Origin: Actinomycetes bacterium
GTDB taxonomy: Bacteria; Actinomycetota; Actinomycetes; Actinomycetales; Microbacteriaceae
NCBI GenBank assembly: GCA_030426515.1
Contig: JAUHYM010000004.1
Location: 1-45,196, forward strand
Length of the DNA: 45,196 nt
Reading direction: 5' to 3'
Below the pieces are notes generated by a model that worked only from the letters and a program-made list of their open reading frames with translations, was not told the DNA's origin and made no database searches. The position numbers and the translations under genes are program-made. The first letter of the stretch is position 1. Each line of letters starts with the position of its first letter. This document shows positions 37,887 through 45,196 of this stretch, in pieces.

Positions 37887-37998
37887 GCCTGTATGCCCCT
37901 GGCGAACACGGGCATTCCTCGCTCTCCCGCTGGTTACTCTCGATGGCAAGGCGCCCCAGAAGCGCCCCGTTTTCGGCTTTGCGCCTGAGGAGTGAACG

Positions 37999-40518
37999 AT
38001 GTTCGAGAGATTCACCGACCGTGCCCGTCGTGTGGTTGTGCTCGCCCAAGAAGAGGCGAAGATGCTCAACCACAACTACATCGGCACCGAGCACATCCTG
38101 CTCGGGCTGATCCACGAGGGTGAGGGAGTCGCTGCCAAGGCGCTCGAGTCCCTCGGCATCTCGCTCGACGCCGTGCGCGAGCAGGTGCAGGACATCATCG
38201 GCCAGGGCCAGCAGCAGCCCACCGGCCACATCCCCTTCACCCCCCGCGCCAAGAAGGTGCTCGAGCTGTCGCTGCGCGAGGCGCTGCAGCTCGGTCACAA
38301 CTACATCGGCACCGAGCACATCCTGCTCGGCCTCATCCGCGAGGGCGAGGGCGTCGCCGCGCAGGTGCTCGTCAAGCTCGGCGCCGACCTCAACAAGGTG
38401 CGCCAGCAGGTCATCCAGCTGCTTTCCGGCTACCAGGGCAAGGAGCCGGCCGCCGTCTCGGGCGCCGCGCACGAGCAGCCCGGCAGCGCCCAGGGCGGAT
38501 CGCAGGTGCTCGACCAGTTCGGTCGCAACCTCACCCAGGCCGCGCGCGACAACAAGCTCGACCCGGTCATCGGGCGCGAGAAGGAGATCGAGCGCGTTAT
38601 GCAGATCCTGTCGCGCCGTTCCAAGAACAACCCGGTGCTGATCGGCGAGCCCGGCGTCGGCAAGACCGCCGTCGTCGAGGGCCTCGCGCAGGCGATCGTC
38701 AAGGGCGAGGTGCCCGAGACGCTCAAGGACAAGCAGCTGTACTCCCTCGATCTCGGGTCGCTCATCGCCGGCTCCCGCTACCGCGGCGACTTCGAAGAGC
38801 GTCTGAAGAAGGTCACCAAGGAGATCCGCACCCGCGGCGACATCATCGTCTTCATCGACGAGATCCACACGCTCGTGGGCGCCGGCGCCGCCGAGGGCGC
38901 GATCGACGCAGCCAGCATCCTGAAGCCGCTGCTGGCCCGCGGCGAGCTGCAGACCATCGGTGCGACCACCCTCGACGAGTACCGCAAGCACTTCGAGAAG
39001 GATGCTGCGCTGGAGCGCCGCTTCCAGCCGATCCAGGTCAACGAGCCGTCGCTGCCCCACTCGATCAACATCCTCAAGGGCCTGCGCGACCGGTACGAGG
39101 CGCACCACAAGGTGCAGATCACCGACGGCGCGATCGTCGCCGCCGCGAACCTCTCCGACCGGTACATCAGCGACCGGTTCCTGCCCGACAAGGCCATCGA
39201 CCTGATCGATGAGGCCGGTGCCCGCCTGCGCCTGTCGATCCTGTCGAGCCCGCCCGAGCTGCGCGAGTTCGACGAGAAGATCGCCAAGGTCCGCGAAGAC
39301 AAGGAGACCGCGAGCGAGGAGCAGGACTTCGAGAAGGCCGCCTCGCTGCGCGACGAGGAGAAGTCGCTCCTGGCGGAGCGGCTGCGCCTCGAGAAGCAGT
39401 GGCGCTCGGGTGACGTGGCGTCGCACGCCGTCGTCGACGAGGGACTGATCGCCGAGGTGCTCGCCCAGGCCACCGGCATCCCGGTGTTCAAGCTCACCGA
39501 GGAGGAGAGCTCGCGCCTGGTCTTCATGGAGAAGGCGCTGCACCAGCGCGTCATCGGCCAGGAAGAGGCGATCGCCGCCCTGTCGAAGACCATCCGCCGT
39601 CAGCGCGCCGGGCTGAAGGACCCGAAGCGCCCGTCGGGCTCGTTCATCTTCGCCGGCCCCACGGGCGTCGGAAAAACCGAGCTCGCCAAGGCGCTCGCCG
39701 AATTCCTGTTCGACGACGAGGGCGCGCTCATCTCGCTCGACATGTCGGAGTTCGGTGAGAAGCACACCGTGTCGCGGCTGTTCGGCGCCCCTCCCGGGTT
39801 CGTCGGCTTCGAAGAGGGCGGTCAGCTGACCGAGAAGGTGCGGCGCAAGCCGTTCAGCGTGGTGCTGTTCGACGAGATCGAGAAGGCCCACCCCGACATC
39901 TTCAACTCGCTGCTGCAGATCCTCGAGGAAGGTCGCCTGACCGACGGGCAGGGTCGCATCGTCGACTTCAAGAACACCGTCATCATCATGACCACCAACC
40001 TCGGCTCGCAGGCGATTGCCGGCGGCCCGGTCGGGTTCCAGGTCGAGGGCGACACGTCCACGACGTACGACCGGATGAAGGGCAAGGTCAACGAAGAGCT
40101 CAAGCGGCACTTCAAGCCCGAGTTCCTCAACCGTGTCGACGACATCATCGTGTTCCCGCAGCTCACCAAGGAGGAGCTGGTGCAGATCGTGGATCTGTTC
40201 ACCAAGCGCCTGGGCGAGCGTCTGCTCGACCGCGACATGACGATCGAGCTGTCGCTGCCGGCCAAGGAGCGGCTCATCGAGGTCGGGTTCGACCCGGCGC
40301 TCGGCGCACGCCCGCTGCGCCGCGCGATGCAGCACGAGATCGAGGACCAGCTCAGCGAGAAGATCCTCCACGGCGAGCTCAACCCCGGCGACCACGTGAA
40401 GGTGGATGCCGAGAACGGCGAGTTCACCTTCGAGCACGGTCCGCGCGGCGAGAAGGTCGCGGTCGGCGTCGTCGGCGGTCACGAGATCGCCGCCACGCCG
40501 GACATGGCGATCGAGTAG
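37999..40518 (+). CDS. clpC: ATP-dependent Clp protease ATP-binding subunit ClpC
   Basis: [49 protein letters not shown]; two AAA+ modules ([27 protein letters not shown]); UVR region. Confidence 0.98.
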   Translation: MFERFTDRARRVVVLAQEEAKMLNHNYIGTEHILLGLIHEGEGVAAKALESLGISLDAVREQVQDIIGQGQQQPTGHIPFTPRAKKVLELSLREALQLGHNYIGTEHILLGLIREGEGVAAQVLVKLGADLNKVRQQVIQLLSGYQGKEPAAVSGAAHEQPGSAQGGSQVLDQFGRNLTQAARDNKLDPVIGREKEIERVMQILSRRSKNNPVLIGEPGVGKTAVVEGLAQAIVKGEVPETLKDKQLYSLDLGSLIAGSRYRGDFEERLKKVTKEIRTRGDIIVFIDEIHTLVGAGAAEGAIDAASILKPLLARGELQTIGATTLDEYRKHFEKDAALERRFQPIQVNEPSLPHSINILKGLRDRYEAHHKVQITDGAIVAAANLSDRYISDRFLPDKAIDLIDEAGARLRLSILSSPPELREFDEKIAKVREDKETASEEQDFEKAASLRDEEKSLLAERLRLEKQWRSGDVASHAVVDEGLIAEVLAQATGIPVFKLTEEESSRLVFMEKALHQRVIGQEEAIAALSKTIRRQRAGLKDPKRPSGSFIFAGPTGVGKTELAKALAEFLFDDEGALISLDMSEFGEKHTVSRLFGAPPGFVGFEEGGQLTEKVRRKPFSVVLFDEIEKAHPDIFNSLLQILEEGRLTDGQGRIVDFKNTVIIMTTNLGSQAIAGGPVGFQVEGDTSTTYDRMKGKVNEELKRHFKPEFLNRVDDIIVFPQLTKEELVQIVDLFTKRLGERLLDRDMTIELSLPAKERLIEVGFDPALGARPLRRAMQHEIEDQLSEKILHGELNPGDHVKVDAENGEFTFEHGPRGEKVAVGVVGGHEIAATPDMAIE

Positions 40519-40535
40519 CCACCGGCCTCGACGAG

Positions 40536-40567
40536 AGGGAGCGGATGCCTGCGGGTGTCCGCTCCCT
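40536..40567 (+). terminator. Putative intrinsic terminator of clpC
   Basis: AGGGAGCGGA / TCCGCTCCCT perfect 10-bp stem, 12-nt loop, 18 nt after the clpC stop. Confidence 0.7.
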
Positions 40568-40613
40568 TCGTCTGTGCGGCGGGCGCCCAGGGCCCGGCCG
40601 TTAGGGTGGGGGG

Positions 40614-41120
40614 ATGACCTCGTACCGCATCCGTCCGGCCCGTGCCGGCGACGTCCGGGCGATCCAGGTCATGCTCGAGCCGTACGTGCAGCGGCGCATC
40701 CTCCTCGGCAAGGACCTCGTCGTGCTCTACGAGGCGGTCCAGCAGTTCCTCGTCGCCGAGACCGACGACGGACGCATCGTGGGGTGCGGCGCCCTCCACG
40801 TGATGTGGGAGGACTTGGGCGAGATCCGCACGCTCATCGTCGCCGACGACTGGCTGCATCGCGGGGTGGGCCGCGGCATCGTCGAGGGCCTCGAGGCCAA
40901 CGCGCGGGCGCTGGGGCTGAGTCGGCTGTTCTGCCTCACCTTCGAGGTCGAGTTCTTCACGCGCCGGGGGTTCTCGCCGATCGGCGAGCAGATCGTCGAC
41001 CCCGACGTGTACTCGCAGCTCATCCGCAGCCCTGATGAGGGTGTCGCGGAGTTCCTCGACCTCGCCCACGTCAAGCCGAACACGCTCGGCAACACCCGGA
41101 TGATCAAGCCGCTGTCCTGA
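40614..41120 (+). CDS. GNAT amino-acid N-acetyltransferase (ArgA/NAGS-like)
   Basis: IRPARAGDVRAIQVMLEPYVQRRILLGKDLVVLYEAVQQF; LYEAV..FLVAE; DDWLHRGVGRGIVEGLE acetyl-CoA motif; FEVEFFTRRGF. Confidence 0.88.
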   Translation: MTSYRIRPARAGDVRAIQVMLEPYVQRRILLGKDLVVLYEAVQQFLVAETDDGRIVGCGALHVMWEDLGEIRTLIVADDWLHRGVGRGIVEGLEANARALGLSRLFCLTFEVEFFTRRGFSPIGEQIVDPDVYSQLIRSPDEGVAEFLDLAHVKPNTLGNTRMIKPLS

Positions 41121-41235
41121 TTCCGATCGGGATGCCGCCCGTCGCCGCCCCGGCGGCTGAGCGTCTCCTGAATGCGCGGACCGGCACGCGCGCGGCATCC
41201 CGGGCCTGCCCTGCCTGCCGCTTTACCCTGGAGGC

Positions 41236-41949
41236 ATGTCAGACCCGCAGCCGCGCCGGCGCAAGCACTCGCCCGGGGTGTACCGCAGGCGTCGGCTCGT
41301 CCTGCTGCTGATCCTCATCGCCGTCGGCGTCGGCGTGTGGCTGCTCATCGCCCAGCCGTGGCGGGCCGCGGGGGAGCCCACCGCGCTCCCGCCGGTCTCG
41401 CCGACCGCGACCACCGCCCCCACGATCGACGAGCTGCCGTTCGGCGTCAGCACGGTCGCGGCGGAGCAGGGGGAGGAGGATGCGGAGCCGACCGCCACAG
41501 CGACCGCATCCGCGGCGCCCAGTCCGTCGCCGAGCATCACCGCGCAGGCCTGCCGGCCCAGCGACCTCGAGGTCGCTGCGCTCACCGACAAGGACAGCTA
41601 CGGCGGGGGCGAGAATCCGCAGTTCTCGATCCAGCTCACCAATCACGGTGAGGAGTGCATCATGAACGTCGGGACGACCACGCAGGCGTTCACGGTGACC
41701 AGTGGGAGCGACACGTGGTGGCGTTCGACCGACTGTCAGAGCGATCCGAGCGACATGATCGTCATGCTCGAGTCGGGGCAGACGGTGACCAGCGGCGAGC
41801 CGCTGGAGTGGGACCGCACCCGCTCGTCGGTCGAGACCTGCGAGGCAGAGAGCCGGCCGACCGCCGGCGGCGGGGGCGCGACCTACCACCTGGAGGTCGA
41901 GATCGGCGGCGTCGTCAGCGATGTCACGACGACCTTCCAGCTCTGGTGA
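41236..41949 (+). CDS. Membrane-anchored hypothetical protein with extracytoplasmic domain
   Basis: Basic N-terminus, one TM (LVLLLILIAVGVGVWLLIA), Thr/Pro/Ala linker, beta-rich C-terminal domain. Confidence 0.75.
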   Translation: MSDPQPRRRKHSPGVYRRRRLVLLLILIAVGVGVWLLIAQPWRAAGEPTALPPVSPTATTAPTIDELPFGVSTVAAEQGEEDAEPTATATASAAPSPSPSITAQACRPSDLEVAALTDKDSYGGGENPQFSIQLTNHGEECIMNVGTTTQAFTVTSGSDTWWRSTDCQSDPSDMIVMLESGQTVTSGEPLEWDRTRSSVETCEAESRPTAGGGGATYHLEVEIGGVVSDVTTTFQLW

Positions 41950-42239
41950 TCAGCTCTTCCACGCCCGTCGTCGCCGGTACCCCGGGGTCGTATCGCCGTA
42001 CATGAGAGAACTGTCATTTTCGGCTCGATTTTCGATGCGCAATCTGCTCACCGAGCGATCGAATCCGCCTCAGATTGCACATTCGCCTCCCGCTTGTCCC
42101 CTGAAGAGGGGACATACGGCTCATTGACCGAGTCGTAGACTTGAGCCAGTTCTCGGATCGTGAGTCCCCGCTGTTCCCCAGTAGCGTGAACCGGAATCGA
42201 CCCCAGCGAACCGGTCCCCGGACCCGCCGAGACGACATA

Positions 42240-42287
42240 GGGCCCTCTCGAATCAGCCAGTCCCCAATGGAAGATTCGAGAGGGCCC
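42240..42287. terminator. Perfect 15-bp inverted repeat; candidate terminator or regulatory hairpin
   Basis: GGGCCCTCTCGAATC (42240-42254), 18-nt loop, GATTCGAGAGGGCCC (42273-42287); no strong T-tract on either side. Confidence 0.55.
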
Positions 42288-42319
42288 GCCCCTTTCCTCA
42301 GGCTGACTACCCTGGGGGG

Positions 42320-42727
42320 ATGGCATCGGGCAAGAAGCGCGACCGCGCGACCAAGGTCGAGTTCCGCAACACGCAGCTCGGCGACGCGCTGCAGACGCAG
42401 GATGTCGCGGCCGTTGCGTTCGCGCTGCGGCACGGCCCGACCGTCGTGCCGCTGATGAAGCCGGGCGACCGGGACAACCCGCTCGACGTCGGCGAGGTGT
42501 GGACCTACCGGGACGCGAAGACCGGGGATGTCGCGCTGCTGCTGTTCAGCGACGCCGCGCACAAACCGGCGACGCTGCCCCCAGCGGTGGCGCTGCAGGC
42601 GCCGTCCGCGCTGAGGGCGTTCCTCGGCACGCATCGCGACGAGATCACGACGGTGTTCTTCGACATCGCAGGCCCTCACCCCATGCAGGCGACCCCCGAC
42701 GAGATCATCAAGGCGCTCGACGCCTGA
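42320..42727 (+). CDS. Conserved hypothetical protein (possibly SseB-like)
   Basis: 135 aa; VEFRNTQLGDALQ..., compact soluble protein; family assignment weak. Confidence 0.7.
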   Translation: MASGKKRDRATKVEFRNTQLGDALQTQDVAAVAFALRHGPTVVPLMKPGDRDNPLDVGEVWTYRDAKTGDVALLLFSDAAHKPATLPPAVALQAPSALRAFLGTHRDEITTVFFDIAGPHPMQATPDEIIKALDA

Positions 42728-42758
42728 CGCGCGGCGTCCTGCGGCACCGAACCCGTCG

Positions 42759-44138
42759 TCAGAACGCGGGCGGCTCGTCGCGGACGGAGGGCTGGCGCGG
42801 GACGCGCCGGGTGTGCCTGCCCAGATCGCCGATCGCGCCCGAGATCGTCCGCGAGTCGGCATCCACCACCGTGCGGTACCCGAGCCGCTGCGCCTCGCTG
42901 CGGCGCTGTGAGGCCTGCGTGACCGGGCGGACCTCGCCCGCCAGGCTCAGCTCGCCGACCACTGCGACACCCGGTGCCAGCGCCTCGTCATGCAGCGCGT
43001 TGCGGATCGCGATCGCGATCGCAAGATCCGCAGCGGGCTCGACCAGCCGGACGCCGCCGACGGTGCTCACGTACACGTCGTGGCCCGACAGGCGGACCCC
43101 GGCCCGCTGATCGAGGACAGCCAGCACCATCGCGACGCGCGCGGAGTCGACCCCGTTGACCACGCGGCGCGGGTTGGGGCCGGAGGCCTCCAGGGTCAGG
43201 GCCTGCACCTCGACCGGCAGGGCACGGCGCCCCTCGAGCGCGATCGTGACGCACGTGCCGGCCACCGGGTCGCCGTGGCCGAGGAACAGCGCGCTCGGGT
43301 CGGGGACTTCGGCGATCCCGTCGCCGGTCATCTCGAAGCAGCCGACCTCGTCGGTGGGACCGAAGCGGTTCTTCAGTGCGCGCACGAAGCGCAGCGCCGT
43401 CTGCCGGTCGCCCTCGAAGTGGCACACCACATCCACGAGGTGCTCGAGGATGCGGGGGCCGGCGATCGACCCGTCCTTGGTGACGTGCCCGACGACGATC
43501 ACGGGGAGGTTGCGCTCCTTGGCCGTGCGGATGAGCGCGGCAGCCACCTCGCGCACCTGACCGGGATGCCCCGCCAGGCCCTCGGACAGCGACGACGACA
43601 CCGTCTGCACCGAGTCGACGATCAGGAGGTCCGGGGAGACGTCGTCGACGTGGCCGAGGATCGTCGCGAGGTCGGTCTCGCTGGCCAGGTACAGCTCGTC
43701 GTGCAGCGCGCCGGTGCGCTCGGCGCGCAGGCGCACCTGGGCGGTGGACTCCTCGGCGCTGGCGTACAGGACGCGGTGACCCGCGCGGGCGCTGGCCGCG
43801 GCGACATCCAGCAGCAGGGTCGACTTGCCCACGCCCGGCTCGCCGGACAGCAGGATCGCCGCGCCCGGCACCAGCCCGCCGCCCAGCACCCGGTCGAACT
43901 CGGCGACCCCGGTCGACCGGCGCGGCGTGTCTCGCGTGTCGAGCTCGGTGATCGGTCGTGCCGCGCGGGCAGCGCCCGGTGCCACGGGGGCGACGGACCG
44001 GACGATGCCGGTCTGCTCCGCGGCTTCGACCACCGTGCCCCACTGCTGGCACTCGCCGCAGCGACCGACCCATTTGATCGCGGTCCACCCGCACTCGGTG
44101 CAGCGGTAGGGCGCGGTGGTCGCGCGGCGTGTGGCCAT
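42759..44138 (-). CDS. radA: DNA repair protein RadA
   Basis: N-terminal zinc finger YRCTECGWTAIKWVGRCGECQQWGT; GEPGVGKSTLLLDVA; KNRFGPTDEVGCFEM; Lon-like C-terminal domain. Confidence 0.97.
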   Translation of the reverse strand: MATRRATTAPYRCTECGWTAIKWVGRCGECQQWGTVVEAAEQTGIVRSVAPVAPGAARAARPITELDTRDTPRRSTGVAEFDRVLGGGLVPGAAILLSGEPGVGKSTLLLDVAAASARAGHRVLYASAEESTAQVRLRAERTGALHDELYLASETDLATILGHVDDVSPDLLIVDSVQTVSSSLSEGLAGHPGQVREVAAALIRTAKERNLPVIVVGHVTKDGSIAGPRILEHLVDVVCHFEGDRQTALRFVRALKNRFGPTDEVGCFEMTGDGIAEVPDPSALFLGHGDPVAGTCVTIALEGRRALPVEVQALTLEASGPNPRRVVNGVDSARVAMVLAVLDQRAGVRLSGHDVYVSTVGGVRLVEPAADLAIAIAIRNALHDEALAPGVAVVGELSLAGEVRPVTQASQRRSEAQRLGYRTVVDADSRTISGAIGDLGRHTRRVPRQPSVRDEPPAF

Positions 44139-44181
44139 GAAGACAGGCTAGTCGCGGCCTCCGACAGGCGCCGGAACGGCA

Positions 44182-44208
44182 CGACGCCCCGCACGAGGCG
44201 GGGCGTCG
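44182..44208 (-). terminator. Putative intrinsic terminator of L-lactate dehydrogenase
   Basis: CGACGCCCCGC / GCGGGGCGTCG 11-bp stem with 5-nt loop, 20 nt downstream of the ldh stop. Confidence 0.7.
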
Positions 44209-44227
44209 GCGCAGAGGTGAGGCGAGG

Positions 44228-45181
44228 TCAGCCGCGCAGATCGTCGGCGACGGCGATGAGCGAGTCGGCGGAGTGGCGCAGCTTGTCGAGCTCCTCTTCC
44301 GAGAACGCGGTCTCGCGCACCGGGCGGGCGCCGCGCGCGTTGACGACCGAGGGCACCGAGAGGGCCATCCCGCTGATGCCGTGGAAGTCCTCGAGCACGG
44401 GCGAGACCGGCATGACGGCGCTCTCGTCGCGCAGGATGGCCTCGACGATGCGGGCACTCGAGACGCCGATGGCGTAGTTGGTCGCGCCCTTGCCCTGAAT
44501 CACCTTGTACGCGGCGTCGCGAACGTCGACCGCGATCTCGTCGAGCTCGGCGCGGGTGAACGGGGGCTGGTCCTCGGGGATCCAGTCCAGGATGGGCACC
44601 GTCCCGATGGTCGCGGTCGACCAGAGGGCGAACTCGGTGTCGCCGTGCTCGCCCGCGATGTACGCGTGGACGCTCGAGGGTGAGACGCCGGCGCGCTGGG
44701 CGAGCTTCCACCGCAGACGCGATGTGTCGAGCACGGTGCCCGACGCGAACACCCGCTCCCGCGGCAGGCCGGACTGCTCGAAGGCGAGGGCGGCGAGCAC
44801 GTCGCAGGGGTTCGTGACGATGACGAAGATGGCGTCGGGGGCGACATCCACGATCTGGGACATGATCGAGCCGACGATCTTCGCGTTGATGCCGGCGAGT
44901 TCGATGCGGGTCTGGCCGGGCTTCTGCGCCGCTCCCGCGGTGATGACGACGACGTGGGAGCCGGCGGCGACCGAGATGTCGCTGCCGCCCGAGACCTCGG
45001 TCGAACCGGTGAACTGGGTGCCGTGGGCGAGGTCGAGCACTTCGGCCTCGACCTTGGCGGTGGCGATGTCGTAGAGGGCGACGTGGCGCGCGGAGCCACG
45101 CATGAGACAGGCATAGGCGGTGCTGGAGCCGACGGCGCCGGCCCCGACGACGGTTACTTTGGAGTTCTCGATCACGCTCAT
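44228..45181 (-). CDS. ldh: L-lactate dehydrogenase
   Basis: VTVVGAGAVGSSTAYACLMRG; VITAGAAQKPGQTRIEL; NPCDVLAALA; catalytic AGEHGDTEF; start could also be the ATG at 45190. Confidence 0.93.
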   Translation of the reverse strand: MSVIENSKVTVVGAGAVGSSTAYACLMRGSARHVALYDIATAKVEAEVLDLAHGTQFTGSTEVSGGSDISVAAGSHVVVITAGAAQKPGQTRIELAGINAKIVGSIMSQIVDVAPDAIFVIVTNPCDVLAALAFEQSGLPRERVFASGTVLDTSRLRWKLAQRAGVSPSSVHAYIAGEHGDTEFALWSTATIGTVPILDWIPEDQPPFTRAELDEIAVDVRDAAYKVIQGKGATNYAIGVSSARIVEAILRDESAVMPVSPVLEDFHGISGMALSVPSVVNARGARPVRETAFSEEELDKLRHSADSLIAVADDLRG

Positions 45182-45196
45182 GTGTTTCATCCTGGC

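Noticed and set aside
37837-40482. 881-aa minus-strand ORF opposite clpC
   Set aside because: Shadow ORF from high GC3; the plus strand encodes unmistakable ClpC.
42048-42326. 92-aa minus-strand ORF (MPSPQGSQPEERGG...ADSIAR) in the structured intergenic region
   Set aside because: No domain, starts inside the opposite-strand gene and spans several inverted repeats; not supported as coding.
1-45196. CRISPR arrays, tRNA/rRNA genes, transposases or integrases
   Set aside because: No regularly spaced repeats, no tRNA-like cloverleaf and no transposase/integrase motifs were recognised on reading the sequence and ORF track.

Overview
High-GC actinobacterial chromosome segment, most like Microbacteriaceae/Microbacterium judging by gene content; taxonomy is inferred. 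A large cell-surface polysaccharide locus (about 6.6-35.1 kb) sits between housekeeping genes: DUF2520 protein, lysS, DUF4192 protein and cls on the left; clpC, an ArgA-like acetyltransferase, radA and L-lactate dehydrogenase on the right. The locus encodes a Wzz/BY-kinase, an LMW tyrosine phosphatase, an O-antigen-ligase/Wzy-like polymerase, an ABC exporter, three polysaccharide pyruvyl transferases and about a dozen glycosyltransferases, including a GT4-GT2 fusion. It also has several unusual members: a MenD-like ThDP enzyme with an adjacent SDR, an NTP_transf_5 + PqqD pair, a PP-loop ATPase with a Cys cluster, and a Tat-signal secreted protein behind a palindromic, hairpin-rich leader. Next to the locus are a MauE-thioredoxin fusion and two tandem lipoproteins carrying four copies of a Cys-paired repeat. 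The strongest candidates for undescribed biology are the MenD-like/SDR/pyruvyl-transferase module, the NTP_transf_5-PqqD pair, the PP-loop ATPase and the Cys-repeat lipoproteins. All family calls come from reading motifs in the translations; no database search was run.
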